64,000 nt of DNA from Rhodonellum psychrophilum GCM71 = DSM 17998 (lineage in GTDB: Bacteria > Bacteroidota > Bacteroidia > Cytophagales > Cyclobacteriaceae). The notes below the pieces were generated by a model, which saw only the letters and a list, made by a program, of their open reading frames with translations, was not told the DNA's origin and searched no databases. A program made the position numbers and the translations under genes. The stretch lies in assembly GCF_000381545.1 (NCBI RefSeq), contig NZ_KB906676.1, positions 1 through 64,000 of the forward strand, read 5' to 3'. Shown here in pieces: positions 16,760 through 25,503 of this stretch; the stretch's first letter is position 1, and each line of letters begins with the position of its first letter.

Positions 16760-18289
16760 ATGACCGAATCTGCCCTAATATCAAAAGTCTGGAATTTTGC
16801 CAATGTACTGCGTGATGACGGAGTAGGCTATGGGGATTACCTGGAGCAGATTACCTATTTGCTCTTCTTGAAGATGGCAGATGAGATGTCCAAGCCACCT
16901 TACAACAAGAACATCGGATTCCCGAGAATCAAGGATACTGAAGGCAATGAGATTCCGAATGGTGAATTCTGTAGCTGGGAAACGCTGTCCAAAAAACGGG
17001 GAGCAGAATTGGAAGCTTTCTACACCCAGATGCTTCGCTCGCTGGGAACCGAAAAGGGAATCTTGGGTCAGATCTTTACCAAGTCCCAAAACAAGATTCA
17101 GGACCCGGCCAAGTTGCTGAAGGTGATCGATATGATCGGTAAAGAGCAGTGGACCATGGTTGGTGCTGACATCAAAGGGGATATCTATGAAGGTTTGCTG
17201 GAAAAGAACGCTGCCGATACCAAATCCGGTGCAGGGCAGTATTTTACTCCCCGTGCCTTGATCAAAGCCATGGTAGCCTGTCTTGATCCACAACCGATGA
17301 AGTCCATTCATGATCCAAGTTGCGGTACCGGTGGTTTCTTCCTTGCAGCATACGATCACATCATCAGAAATCATGATTTGGATCGGGATCAGAAAGCATT
17401 CCTCAAAAACAAAACCTTCTCAGGCAATGAGATTGTGGCTGGAACCCGCAGACTCTGTCTGATGAATATGTTCCTCCACAACATTGGAGAGATAGACGGG
17501 AATACATTCATTTCTCCAAATGATGCGCTTATAGCTGATGAAGGATTCCGGGTGGATTATGTGCTTGCAAATCCGCCTTTCGGCAAGAAGAGCAGCATGA
17601 CCATCACCAACGAAGAAGGCGATCAGGAAAGACAGGATTTGAGCTATAACAGACAGGATTTTTGGGCCTCTACTTCCAACAAGCAGTTGAACTTCCTTCA
17701 GCATATCCGAACTCTGCTGAAAGTGAACGGGGAAGCAGCAGTAGTTCTACCGGATAACGTCCTATTCGAAGGCGGAGCAGGGGAAACGGTTCGGAAAGAA
17801 CTTCTCAAAACAACAGACCTCCATACCATTCTCCGACTGCCAACAGGGATATTCTATGCAAATGGAGTAAAGGCGAATGTCTTGTTTTTTGACAATAAAC
17901 CTGCTGCAAGAGAAGCATGGACGGAGAATGTCTGGATTTACGACTACCGAACCAATATCCATCACACCCTGAAAAAGGGAACCATGCAGCTCGAAGATCT
18001 TCAAGACTTCATTGATTGCTACAATCCAAGCAATAGACACAGAAGAAATGAAACTTGGTCAGCGGAGCTTTCTCCCGAAAATGGAATTGGTCTCGAAGGC
18101 AGATGGCGCAAGTTCACCTATGAGGAGATCATTGCCCGTGACAAAACCAACCTGGATATTTTCTGGCTAAAGGACAAAAGCTTGGCAGACCTTGACAATC
18201 TCCCCGATCCTGATGTTTTGGCTCTGGAAATCGTCGAAGATGTGGAGGCTGCTTTGGATGGGTTTAGGGGGATAATTAAAACACTATAA
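16760..18289 (+). CDS. hsdM: Type I restriction-modification methyltransferase subunit (island B)
   Basis: HsdM of 509 aa with the HsdM_N helical domain, SAM motif DPSCGTGGFF (185-194) and NPPFG (271-275). It is nearly identical in protein to the island A copy (a few changes such as V183I, V213A and P to S near the C-terminus). At DNA level it carries many silent changes, so the two copies diverged under selection and are not a recent duplication. It is 10 bp after the broken nuclease-like gene and followed directly by the small membrane protein gene. Confidence 0.96.
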   Translation: MTESALISKVWNFANVLRDDGVGYGDYLEQITYLLFLKMADEMSKPPYNKNIGFPRIKDTEGNEIPNGEFCSWETLSKKRGAELEAFYTQMLRSLGTEKGILGQIFTKSQNKIQDPAKLLKVIDMIGKEQWTMVGADIKGDIYEGLLEKNAADTKSGAGQYFTPRALIKAMVACLDPQPMKSIHDPSCGTGGFFLAAYDHIIRNHDLDRDQKAFLKNKTFSGNEIVAGTRRLCLMNMFLHNIGEIDGNTFISPNDALIADEGFRVDYVLANPPFGKKSSMTITNEEGDQERQDLSYNRQDFWASTSNKQLNFLQHIRTLLKVNGEAAVVLPDNVLFEGGAGETVRKELLKTTDLHTILRLPTGIFYANGVKANVLFFDNKPAAREAWTENVWIYDYRTNIHHTLKKGTMQLEDLQDFIDCYNPSNRHRRNETWSAELSPENGIGLEGRWRKFTYEEIIARDKTNLDIFWLKDKSLADLDNLPDPDVLALEIVEDVEAALDGFRGIIKTL

Positions 18290-18298
18290 ATGACTAAA

Positions 18299-18652
18299 AT
18301 GGAAATTTATGAATTTGAGAAATCCCTTAAAAAATTAGATGAATTTATTAGCGAGGGCTTGGCATTGGAAGCAGGTATCCTTTATGATAGGATAAGAGAG
18401 AGCTTAGATCTTTATTCGGATGAGGATAAATATATTCAGCTTGAATCTTATTCTGAAAAAATTAATGCCGCCAAACAGATTCGAAAGAGAAACGAGGTCC
18501 TTGGTGCTGCGACTGAAGAATTCTTTAACTCCGTGATAAAAGAGCAAAAAAGGCAATTCGAGGTAATGACTGATATTAGGTGGTACCTAAAATTTTTCTT
18601 TTGGTTGGCTGTAATTGGTCTTATTCTTATGGTTATATCATGGCTGGTTTAG
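18299..18652 (+). CDS. Small membrane-anchored protein at the end of the R-M operon (island B)
   Basis: Copy of the 117-aa protein at 5962-6315 with few substitutions. The ATG at 18299 corresponds to the only start available in island A, so it is preferred over the in-frame ATG at 18290. Helical charged N-terminal part, then one C-terminal membrane helix (FFFWLAVIGLILMVISWLV). Selection has kept the reading frame in both islands even though the neighbouring nuclease-like gene broke in this one, which argues that it is functional in its own right. Confidence 0.72.
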   Translation: MEIYEFEKSLKKLDEFISEGLALEAGILYDRIRESLDLYSDEDKYIQLESYSEKINAAKQIRKRNEVLGAATEEFFNSVIKEQKRQFEVMTDIRWYLKFFFWLAVIGLILMVISWLV

Positions 18653-18739
18653 GGGGTGTATATGTAGAGAAAAGCTGTGGCAGGTAATATGGAGGTAGAA
18701 TTTTGGTAGTTGAGTTATCCCAATTTAAAATAAACTAAT

Positions 18740-19007
18740 TTGGGATATTTACTTATTTGGTTGGGATTTGTGGTCGAAAGTGCCATGATCGCTAGTAGCT
18801 AAGCAAAATAGAGGTTGAGGCTGGTTTTTGATGGGCGTATTGTTAGGTCCAATTGGCCTGTTGATGTCATTTTTGACCTCTGATAATGACCAGGAAAAGA
18901 ACTTTCGAAAAGGGGATACAAAAAGATGTCCTTATTGTGCGGAGTATTTGAAGAAAGAGGCAATTGTTTGTAAACACGGTGGAAAAAGTCTTGGTCCTGG
19001 AGATTAA
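18740..19007 (+). pseudogene. Broken small TM plus zinc-ribbon protein
   Basis: An upstream frame reads YLLIWLGFVVESAMIASS and then breaks: an extra T at 18800 shifts the frame and a TGA follows at 18816. After that the frame runs GWFLMGVLLGPIGLLMSFL and a short zinc-ribbon tail CPYC...VCKH to the TAA at 19005. The fourth metal ligand is also lost (CKHG where CKHC is usual). A 58-aa product from the ATG at 18831 is possible but would have one TM helix and three cysteines. The parent family is the small superinfection-immunity-like TM/zinc-ribbon proteins; that name is from memory of the pattern. Confidence 0.65.
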
Positions 19008-19036
19008 GATTTGATATATATTGAGCAAATTAAGAT

Positions 19037-20788
19037 ATGGCAACACTTTTTAAAGAAGTAAACTACAATCTGGCATCCTTGATCCAGCAGATTGATTTGG
19101 GATTAATTGGTCTTCCAGATATTCAGCGTCCATTTGTATGGAAGGACATCAAGGTGCGGGATCTTTTTGACAGTATGTACAAAGGCTATCCGGTGGGTTA
19201 CTTTCTGTTTTGGGCAAATGCCAATATCGAAGGCACCAAAGGAATCGGAACAGTAGCTAAACAGAAACACCCTTCCTTATTGATTGTCGATGGTCAGCAG
19301 CGATTAACATCATTGTATGCAGTAATTAAAGGACAGGAAGTGATTAGGGAGAATTACGAGAAGGCAAATATCATTATTTCATTCAATCCTTTAGAAGAGA
19401 AGTTTGAGATCCCTGATGCCACTATTAGAAAGAATCCAAGATACTTCCAAAATATCTCCAAAGTATGGAGGCCTGACGCAGATATATTCGAAATAACAGA
19501 TGAGTTTATAGAGCGATTAAGCCTGGTAAAGGAATTAGAAAAGGAAGAAATCAAAAAGATTAGAAAATCTTTTAATAACCTTAAAAATCTAGAGAATTAT
19601 CCATTCTCTGCGCTTGAGCTTTCTTCAGAAATAGACGAAGAGCAGGTTGCAGATGTGTTCGTTCGAATCAATTCGCAAGGAAAGAAATTGAATCAAGCTG
19701 ACTTCATTCTTACGCTTATGAGTGTGTTTTGGGAGGATGGAAGAAGGGGGTTGGAAGAATTTTGCAGACTTTGCCGACTACCAAGCAAAGAGTCTGCATC
19801 GCCCTTTAATTACTTGATTGATCCAGATCCAGATCAAATGTTGCGTGTTGGAGTAGGACTAGCATTCAGGAGAGCTCGGCTTCAGTATGTTTACAGCATT
19901 CTAAGAGGGAAAGACTTGGATACGGGAGAATTTAGCACGGACCGGCGAGCATTGCAATTTGGCAAGCTTCAAGAGGCTCAAAGCAAAGTTTTAAATGTCG
20001 TAAACTGGCATGAATTTATCAAAGCAATCAAACAGGCCGGATTTGCCCGTAAGGACTACATCAGTTCTTCAAACAATCTGCTTTATTCTTACATCTTCTT
20101 TTTGATTGGCCGAGAGGATTTTAAAATGGATCTATATGAGTTAAAAAACTTAATAGCGAAATGGTTTTTCATGTCTTCAATTACTCAGCGGTACACTGGC
20201 TCTCCTGAAACAGTAATGGAGATTGATTTAGCAAAGTTGAGAGGTTTTGAAACAGCTGCTGAATTCAAACAGATATTGGAGAGCATAATAGAAGCACAGC
20301 TAACAGATGATTTTTGGGAAATCAGACTTCCGTTAGATTTGGCGACATCTTCCTCCACCTCACCATCTCTTTATGGATTTTATGCTGCTCAGTACGTACT
20401 TGGGGCATTAGGCTTATTTAGCAAGTTGAAGACTTCGGATTTGTTGCAGGAGGGCTTACGTAGCAAAAAATCAGCTTTGGAACGTCATCATTTATTCCCG
20501 AAATCGTGGTTGGAGAAGAATGGATTTACAGATCAGACGGTGCGGAATCAGATTGCGAATTATGCTTTGGTGGAATGGAGTGATAATATCAATATATCGG
20601 CAAAGCATCCAAGAGAATATCTTCCTTCCTATCTGGAAAGATTAAAATCCGGAGAAAAGCAACAATTGTATTACTGGCATGCACTTCCAGAGGAATGGGA
20701 AGAAATGGTGTATTTGGATTTTCTGGAAGAGCGAAGAAAGTTAATAGCCAAGGTAATTCGTGATGCGTATTTTGTGATTAAAAATTGA
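19037..20788 (+). CDS. DUF262/DUF1524 protein (GmrSD-like restriction enzyme)
   Basis: This 583-aa protein has an N-terminal DUF262 ParB-like NTPase domain with the VDGQQRLTSLY motif (84-94) and IQRPFVW (29-35). The C-terminal DUF1524 HNH-type domain has RHHLFPKSWL (H483/H484), NYALVEWSDN and NISAKHP (N517 region). This domain pair is that of GmrSD, BrxU and SspE type IV-like restriction enzymes that attack modified phage DNA, with NTP hydrolysis in DUF262 and cleavage by HNH. It starts after the zinc-ribbon remnant and is followed 4 bp later by a HEPN gene, so the two probably form an operon. Its target is unknown. Confidence 0.85.
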   Translation: MATLFKEVNYNLASLIQQIDLGLIGLPDIQRPFVWKDIKVRDLFDSMYKGYPVGYFLFWANANIEGTKGIGTVAKQKHPSLLIVDGQQRLTSLYAVIKGQEVIRENYEKANIIISFNPLEEKFEIPDATIRKNPRYFQNISKVWRPDADIFEITDEFIERLSLVKELEKEEIKKIRKSFNNLKNLENYPFSALELSSEIDEEQVADVFVRINSQGKKLNQADFILTLMSVFWEDGRRGLEEFCRLCRLPSKESASPFNYLIDPDPDQMLRVGVGLAFRRARLQYVYSILRGKDLDTGEFSTDRRALQFGKLQEAQSKVLNVVNWHEFIKAIKQAGFARKDYISSSNNLLYSYIFFLIGREDFKMDLYELKNLIAKWFFMSSITQRYTGSPETVMEIDLAKLRGFETAAEFKQILESIIEAQLTDDFWEIRLPLDLATSSSTSPSLYGFYAAQYVLGALGLFSKLKTSDLLQEGLRSKKSALERHHLFPKSWLEKNGFTDQTVRNQIANYALVEWSDNINISAKHPREYLPSYLERLKSGEKQQLYYWHALPEEWEEMVYLDFLEERRKLIAKVIRDAYFVIKN

Positions 20789-20792
20789 GTAT

Positions 20793-22070
20793 ATGAAGTT
20801 GAAATTTGAATTTTGGGTAGAAACTGTAAATTCTATTAATGATGATGCAAAAGTACTTTTTGTGGAGTCAATCGTTTGCTATAAAGCGGGAGCCTATAGA
20901 GCTTCTTTATTATTATCGTACTTAGCTTTTGCAACTAGCCTCAAACATAGAGTTTTGACTGCTGACAAGCCAATCATTTTTCCCCAAGGACTATGGGATT
21001 CACATTTGAAAAAAGTCAGAAATGAAGATGTATGGGAGTCTGCTATTTTTGATTTAACGCAATTAAGAGTAGTTATAAATCAAGATGAGTCTATCCAAAG
21101 ATCTCCAGTTTTCACAATTCCGAATTCTCTCAGAGATGAAATAAAATACTGGAAAGATAGAAGGAATGAATGTGCTCATAATAAAGGTAGTTTGATTTTA
21201 CAGTCTCACGTTGAAGTCTTTTGGGCGTTCCTTCAGTCAAATTTGGGAAAAATCACCGTAGAGGGAGGTATAATGTCTTTAATTCAAAAGATTCAAAAGC
21301 ATTACGATGTAAATTTCACTCCTAAAGGAAAAGATGTAACTCCGCTGATAAATGAAATTGAATCAGTAGTACCAAAAGATGATATTCGGGACTTTTTAAT
21401 GAGGTCATTTGCAGTAATCCATGATTCTTATCAGTATCTATTTTTAAATAATGAGATATTGGATTATATCGATAAACTCCTGATAAGCGGAAATCAACAA
21501 TTAATTACAACTTTTTCTGATTTTATTAAAAATGAAGAGTCTTTCCTCCAAGAATATTTGAAGCATAATCCAAATTTTGTAAATTGGCTTGGTTTGACTG
21601 CAGAAGATGTTCGTAATTTTTGGAAAACTAGACTTAGTAAATATTCAAATCCATTAGAAGTCTATGCTGCTTTGTTAAGAAATTCGCTAATACCTAAAGA
21701 TGAGATAGGTGAATCGAACCTTTCTATAATAAGTTTTTTAAAGCATTTTGAATTAAACGAGGAAACTTATATTCCTTTGAAAAGGAATAGGTTTTATGAT
21801 TGTCTAAGTGACTATCTTTTTTCATCCATTGAGGAAAAGAGCTTTAATTGGATAAATAGTAATTCATTTCTTTTCAAGAGTTATTTTCAAACTGAAGGAT
21901 TTGATGAGTCATCTGTAAATTTCGTTTCTGGAGTACTTAGGCGTGATTATTCTCCGTTTTCCCTGGAGAATAGATTAGAAGAGTTGTTCAGCGAAAGAGA
22001 TGATTTAAAAGAATCCTTTTTGGGAATATGTTCTAAATTAGGTATTGAGGTTCCTTCACAGTTTCAATAA
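20793..22070 (+). CDS. HEPN protein coupled to the DUF262/HNH gene
   Basis: This 425-aa protein has an N-terminal HEPN-like helical domain (~1-150) with the motif DRRNECAHNKG, giving R124-N-x3-H129, preceded by helices of the type AYRASLLLSYLAFA. The remaining ~270 residues are helical with repeats of charged, aromatic-rich sequence and no motif I can name. It is 4 bp after the DUF262/HNH gene. HEPN nucleases often act as RNA-cutting effectors in defence modules; here the partner may provide DNA sensing or cutting. Whether the two work together is an inference from spacing. Confidence 0.65.
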   Translation: MKLKFEFWVETVNSINDDAKVLFVESIVCYKAGAYRASLLLSYLAFATSLKHRVLTADKPIIFPQGLWDSHLKKVRNEDVWESAIFDLTQLRVVINQDESIQRSPVFTIPNSLRDEIKYWKDRRNECAHNKGSLILQSHVEVFWAFLQSNLGKITVEGGIMSLIQKIQKHYDVNFTPKGKDVTPLINEIESVVPKDDIRDFLMRSFAVIHDSYQYLFLNNEILDYIDKLLISGNQQLITTFSDFIKNEESFLQEYLKHNPNFVNWLGLTAEDVRNFWKTRLSKYSNPLEVYAALLRNSLIPKDEIGESNLSIISFLKHFELNEETYIPLKRNRFYDCLSDYLFSSIEEKSFNWINSNSFLFKSYFQTEGFDESSVNFVSGVLRRDYSPFSLENRLEELFSERDDLKESFLGICSKLGIEVPSQFQ

Positions 22071-22080
22071 AGATTGACAT

Positions 22081-22495
22081 ATGACACCAAAAGAAATCTC
22101 TTTCGCCGAAAACTACCTCTGTACCTTCAATGCAACTGAAGCAGCAAAAGCAGCACTATACAGTGGGTGTTCTGCACGGTAAATTGGTCACGAAAATTTG
22201 ACAAAACCTCACATTCAAGCATACATTCAGGATAAGACGAATTCTAATTTGGAGAAACTTGGGGTTACTCAGGAAAGAGTTTTAAGAGAATTAGCAAACA
22301 TAGCCTTCTCGAATGAGACGGATTAATTTTGAGGACGATTGGGCTCTGAAAGAATTGAAAGATATACCCAAATCAAAATCAGCAGGTATTATAACGCTTA
22401 AGAAAACCAAAACAGGAGTGATGATAATTATGCATGATCGACTTGGTGCTTTATTGAAACTATGGGAGTTGGTAAAAGAAAAGGTAACTATGTAA
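22081..22495 (+). pseudogene. Broken small-terminase-like gene
   Basis: Begins MTPKEISFAENYL and NATEAAKAALYSG, the N-terminal HTH pattern of Terminase_2 small subunits. It meets TAA at 22180-22182, continues in frame through ENLTKPHIQAYIQ and GVTQERVLRELANIAF, meets TAA at 22324, and resumes one frame over (INFEDDWALKELK...LLKLWELVKE) to 22495. Each segment aligns in order with the intact protein at 25504-25965. At least one nonsense change and one frameshift make it dead. Confidence 0.8.
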
Positions 22496-22507
22496 ATCTG
22501 ACTTTTT

Positions 22508-23461
22508 ATGGTAGAAAAGCATGTAAACAAATTTCTTGAGGAGGTTCAAAAACATTCTGATAAATCCATCCAAAATGAAATAAATGAATTAAGGACTAAG
22601 GCGGTTGAGATACTTGAAGCATTTATTTTTAAGAATTTGAAACTTCAGAACCCTAGGACCTATTCCTTGATTTTTTTGAACAATTCCATACCAATCGAAT
22701 TGCAATCTTTGCATCAAGTCAAATGTGCTCTTGTAATGCTTTTGAATTTGATCGATGATGGGGAATTTTTGGACCTGCCTAACTCAAGGGAAGCAAATTC
22801 GGTAATTTTTTATTCTAAAACTGAAAAGATTATCAGGGAGTCATTTGATGTGTTTGAAGAGCTTTTTAGTAATTACCCTGGTCAAATGGATGCAATAGTT
22901 AAGGATTTGAATAGATATTCCCAGATCCTCTCAGAAGAAGGTTTGTCAGAACGGCTCAATAAGTTAGGAGCAGGGTTAGAAGATGAAATAGAGTATTTAA
23001 AAAATATATTAGAAGATGTTTTGACTTGGGATGACTTTCGGCTCTACTATGGAAATGATGCCGCTGTTATGATCGCTACTTTGCAGAGATTGATTGCTTC
23101 AAAAATTGCAAAGCGTGAACTTCTGGGTGTTACAGGCGAAATCAAAAAGAACCTTGAAGATGAGAATTATCGCCTTGATATTTTTTCACCCAATGGCTTT
23201 AGGTTGTTTGATTATTTGATGAAAAATCATCTAACGACTGGAACCGGCTGGCAATCAGATATTGCTTTTTTTTACCGAATGATGAAAGAGATGGAGAAGA
23301 ATCCGTTTATTCATGTAACTCAAAAATCCTTCAATTTATTTTTGGCCGATAAGTATCCAGAACTTGAAGCTATGGGAAAATACAAAGTATGGTTTGATGT
23401 CGATACTGTGAAGCGACAACAAGCTTATTCTGCCGCAAAAAGTGCTATAGGATTGAAATAG
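22508..23461 (+). CDS. Uncharacterised island protein upstream of the Xis/Rep genes
   Basis: This 317-aa protein is predicted to be soluble and mostly helical, with no signal peptide and no motif I recognise. Features seen are an N-terminal amphipathic region (EEVQKHSDKSIQNEINEL), a charged middle (GLSERLNKLGAGLEDEIEYL) and a C-terminal KSFNLFLADKYPELEAM segment. It stands between the broken terminase-like gene and the excisionase-type HTH gene, in the block that looks like a replication/excision module. It could be a core island gene, or a toxin or defence factor; nothing in the sequence decides this. Confidence 0.6.
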   Translation: MVEKHVNKFLEEVQKHSDKSIQNEINELRTKAVEILEAFIFKNLKLQNPRTYSLIFLNNSIPIELQSLHQVKCALVMLLNLIDDGEFLDLPNSREANSVIFYSKTEKIIRESFDVFEELFSNYPGQMDAIVKDLNRYSQILSEEGLSERLNKLGAGLEDEIEYLKNILEDVLTWDDFRLYYGNDAAVMIATLQRLIASKIAKRELLGVTGEIKKNLEDENYRLDIFSPNGFRLFDYLMKNHLTTGTGWQSDIAFFYRMMKEMEKNPFIHVTQKSFNLFLADKYPELEAMGKYKVWFDVDTVKRQQAYSAAKSAIGLK

Positions 23462-23486
23462 CAAAATTTTATTTGATCTTTTGAAA

Positions 23487-23506
23487 AAGGTACGATTTCG
23501 TACCTT
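23487..23506. promoter_or_regulatory. Palindromic operator-like site before the Xis/Rep operon
   Basis: Perfect inverted repeat AAGGTACGA (23487-23495), TT, TCGTACCTT (23498-23506), followed by a third partial GGGTACGGACGA copy. It lies ~50 bp before the HTH gene start. The site is a good candidate for autoregulation or for a phage-derived inducer; binding is inferred. Confidence 0.55.
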
Positions 23507-23554
23507 GAAGGGTACGGACGAATTGAGACTTTGCATGAGCTAAATAATAAAGAC

Positions 23555-23851
23555 ATGCAAATGCAAACAATTCAAATCACTCAATTATCTCCAGAGCAGT
23601 TCGAGGAAGCGATCATAAAGGCGCTTAAATCCCAGCTTGATTCTATAAAAAAGGAAATCGCTCCTGTATTACCAAAGGAAGAATATCTCTCCAGAAAAGA
23701 GGTGGCAGAACTTCTGAAGATTGAATTAAGCACGTTGCACAATTGGTGCAAGAAAGGAAAGCTTCAGCCCTATGGCATTGGGAACCGTGTTTATTTTCTT
23801 CGTTCTGACATTGAGAAGGCTATGAAGCCATTAAACGGATCCGGGATATGA
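23555..23851 (+). CDS. Excisionase-type helix-turn-helix protein
   Basis: About 98 aa from ATG 23555; an in-frame TTG at 23531 is less likely. The C-terminal MerR/Xis-like winged helix reads YLSRKEVAELLKIELSTLHN, then GIGNRVYFLRSDIEKAM, the classical HTH_17 excisionase pattern in Bacteroidota mobile elements. The N-terminal part is helical (SPEQFEEAIIKALKSQLDSI). It opens a three-gene operon with ATGA overlaps (23848-23851 and 24246-24249) leading to a replication-initiator-like gene. Its likely roles are directing integrase toward excision and/or controlling the operon. Confidence 0.85.
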   Translation: MQMQTIQITQLSPEQFEEAIIKALKSQLDSIKKEIAPVLPKEEYLSRKEVAELLKIELSTLHNWCKKGKLQPYGIGNRVYFLRSDIEKAMKPLNGSGI

Positions 23852-24249
23852 AAAATAAGATCCATCCCCATTTTATGGTTCACTACCATAGATGTAATTC
23901 TTCCCTCGATGAATTCTGTTTAAAGGACTGGGCTTCCTGTAAGGCTGATGTGCTATGGGTTGCCGCTTTACTTGATAATCTCCCAAATAAAATTGTTTTT
24001 AAAAAAGTACAATTTTCAGCAATCGGGTTGATTCACAGTAAGAACATTGATTCCGGTTATTTTTTGGCTTCAATTCATGAAATGAGTCGGCACGGCTGGG
24101 AAGAGATCCCATTAAACCCTTTTCTTACAAGTTCTGGTCTTCATAAAATAAAAGTCTTCGGAAAGCTAAGTGAGAGAACCATAGCTTTCCGGTTTGATTT
24201 TCCCAAAGAAGGATATCTCAAAGAACCACAAAAAGCTAGTGGGAAATGA
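23848..24249 (+). CDS. Uncharacterised protein between Xis and Rep
   Basis: This 133-aa soluble protein is rich in aromatic residues and has no recognised domain. It contains HYHRCNSSLDEF near the N-terminus and RFDFPKEGYLKEP near the end. ATGA overlaps on both sides tie it to the excisionase-type gene and the Rep-like gene, so it belongs to the replication/excision module. A role as Rep cofactor or regulator is only a guess from position. Confidence 0.6.
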   Translation: MKNKIHPHFMVHYHRCNSSLDEFCLKDWASCKADVLWVAALLDNLPNKIVFKKVQFSAIGLIHSKNIDSGYFLASIHEMSRHGWEEIPLNPFLTSSGLHKIKVFGKLSERTIAFRFDFPKEGYLKEPQKASGK

Positions 24250-25160
24250 TAGATGATATTAAGTTTGAAATACCGTTTGACCCACCTTTGGAATTCAGAC
24301 AAAAAATCACCCATCCATTTGAGTGGAATGGTATGGTTTTCAGTCCTGAATTTAACAAAAACGGGGATGTGACTAGCTATACCGGAGAGCTAAAAAACCT
24401 TTACCTGAAAATGATCTCAGGGAAAATCATAGTGGTAAACTCTCTGCATAAGTTTTACCACGGGAACAATTATTCTGAATTTACAGAGTGGGAAATTAAG
24501 CAGTGCATGGAGACTTTGAGTGCTGTTTTTGGTGATGTGTTTTGGGAATCCAGAATCACCAAGTTGACAGTTGCCATCAATTTAGAGTGTGATCCGAAGC
24601 GGATTATTGAAAGGTTGATTTCTTTCAAAGGAAATCCAATGGAGCCGATGAGACCCAGGAACAGTCGGACTGTTTATGGGAAGAGGTATCCAAGTACACA
24701 TTATAATATCAAAATTTATGATAAACAGTTTGAGGTTAAAAAATGTGATCGATTGGACATTGTTCCAACTCTTAGGATAGAAATCGAAATGAACATGGCT
24801 TATTTTCAGAAGAGAAGGCTGAATCCTATTCTGATATTTAATCCAAGGGACCTTTGGAGCCAAAGCGCTGCTGCATTTCTGACTTTTGAATTGTATGAAG
24901 TCATTTCTTCATTAGGTTTTGATTATGGTTTAGATCCTGAGCAAGCCAGAGATTTTCATGATGCTTCGGTTATTATCTTTATGAGCAATCCATTGTTTAA
25001 AAAGGTCTTGAAGAAGAAATCAAACTATAGGACCTACAAAGGTTATGAGCGAAGATTGGAGGAGTTGCGCCAGGAGTTTAAAGGGGAGGACTATAACCAA
25101 ATGCTAGAAAAATTACTTGAAAAAAAACTAAAGTTCTTGAATTCAATTCCAGTAGCATAA
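24246..25160 (+). CDS. Replication-initiator-like protein
   Basis: This 304-aa protein has a central segment TVYGKRYPSTHYNIKIYDK followed by RLDIVPTLRIEIEM. This fits the tYxGsr...iriYDKxxE...RiE pattern of rolling-circle initiators of the Phage_CRI/Rep_trans group (gene II/X type), where the conserved acidic and tyrosine residues act in nicking. The C-terminus is a charged helix (YERRLEELRQEFKGE). It is the last gene of the Xis operon (ATGA overlap). Such a gene would let the excised circle replicate. Family assignment is by pattern only; the nicking tyrosine is not fixed. Confidence 0.6.
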   Translation: MIDDIKFEIPFDPPLEFRQKITHPFEWNGMVFSPEFNKNGDVTSYTGELKNLYLKMISGKIIVVNSLHKFYHGNNYSEFTEWEIKQCMETLSAVFGDVFWESRITKLTVAINLECDPKRIIERLISFKGNPMEPMRPRNSRTVYGKRYPSTHYNIKIYDKQFEVKKCDRLDIVPTLRIEIEMNMAYFQKRRLNPILIFNPRDLWSQSAAAFLTFELYEVISSLGFDYGLDPEQARDFHDASVIIFMSNPLFKKVLKKKSNYRTYKGYERRLEELRQEFKGEDYNQMLEKLLEKKLKFLNSIPVA

Positions 25161-25503
25161 AAAGTATGCATTTTATACATAGAATGTTTAATGAAAATTG
25201 CCTGTATTTAATGCAAGGTTTTTCACGAAAGGTTAAAAAAGCGAAAACCAAGATAGTTTGACATGTAGTATAGCAGAAAAAGGTTGTATTTAATGTTGTG
25301 ATAAGCTTGAATCAAAGGGATGCAAATTAGGGGTTGAATTATGTTTGTGTCAGGACTATTGGGAAACCCAGACAACCTATAAAAATTTTCAGGTTTATTC
25401 AGGTCCAAATCACCCAAAGAGCCTAAATGCTGCCATAATTTTGATTTCCATACAAGTAGGCATGAAATAGTTAATAATCAGTAGATCAATAGAGGGATAA
25501 ACA
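25161..25503. promoter_or_regulatory. 343-bp intergenic region between Rep-like and TerS-like genes
   Basis: AT-rich with no convincing ORF on either strand. It could hold the double-strand origin for the Rep-like protein and the promoter for the terminase-like gene, but I see no clear nick-site hairpin. Confidence 0.3.

Noticed and set aside
1-18652. Islands A and B as a recent tandem duplication
   Set aside because: hsdM copies carry many silent differences and the slots, TRDs and island right-hand cargo differ, so two related islands integrated separately fits better.
18831-19007. 58-aa intact zinc-ribbon gene
   Set aside because: Upstream frame with matching TM sequence, +1 base and TGA shows it is the end of a broken gene; the fourth cysteine is lost as well.
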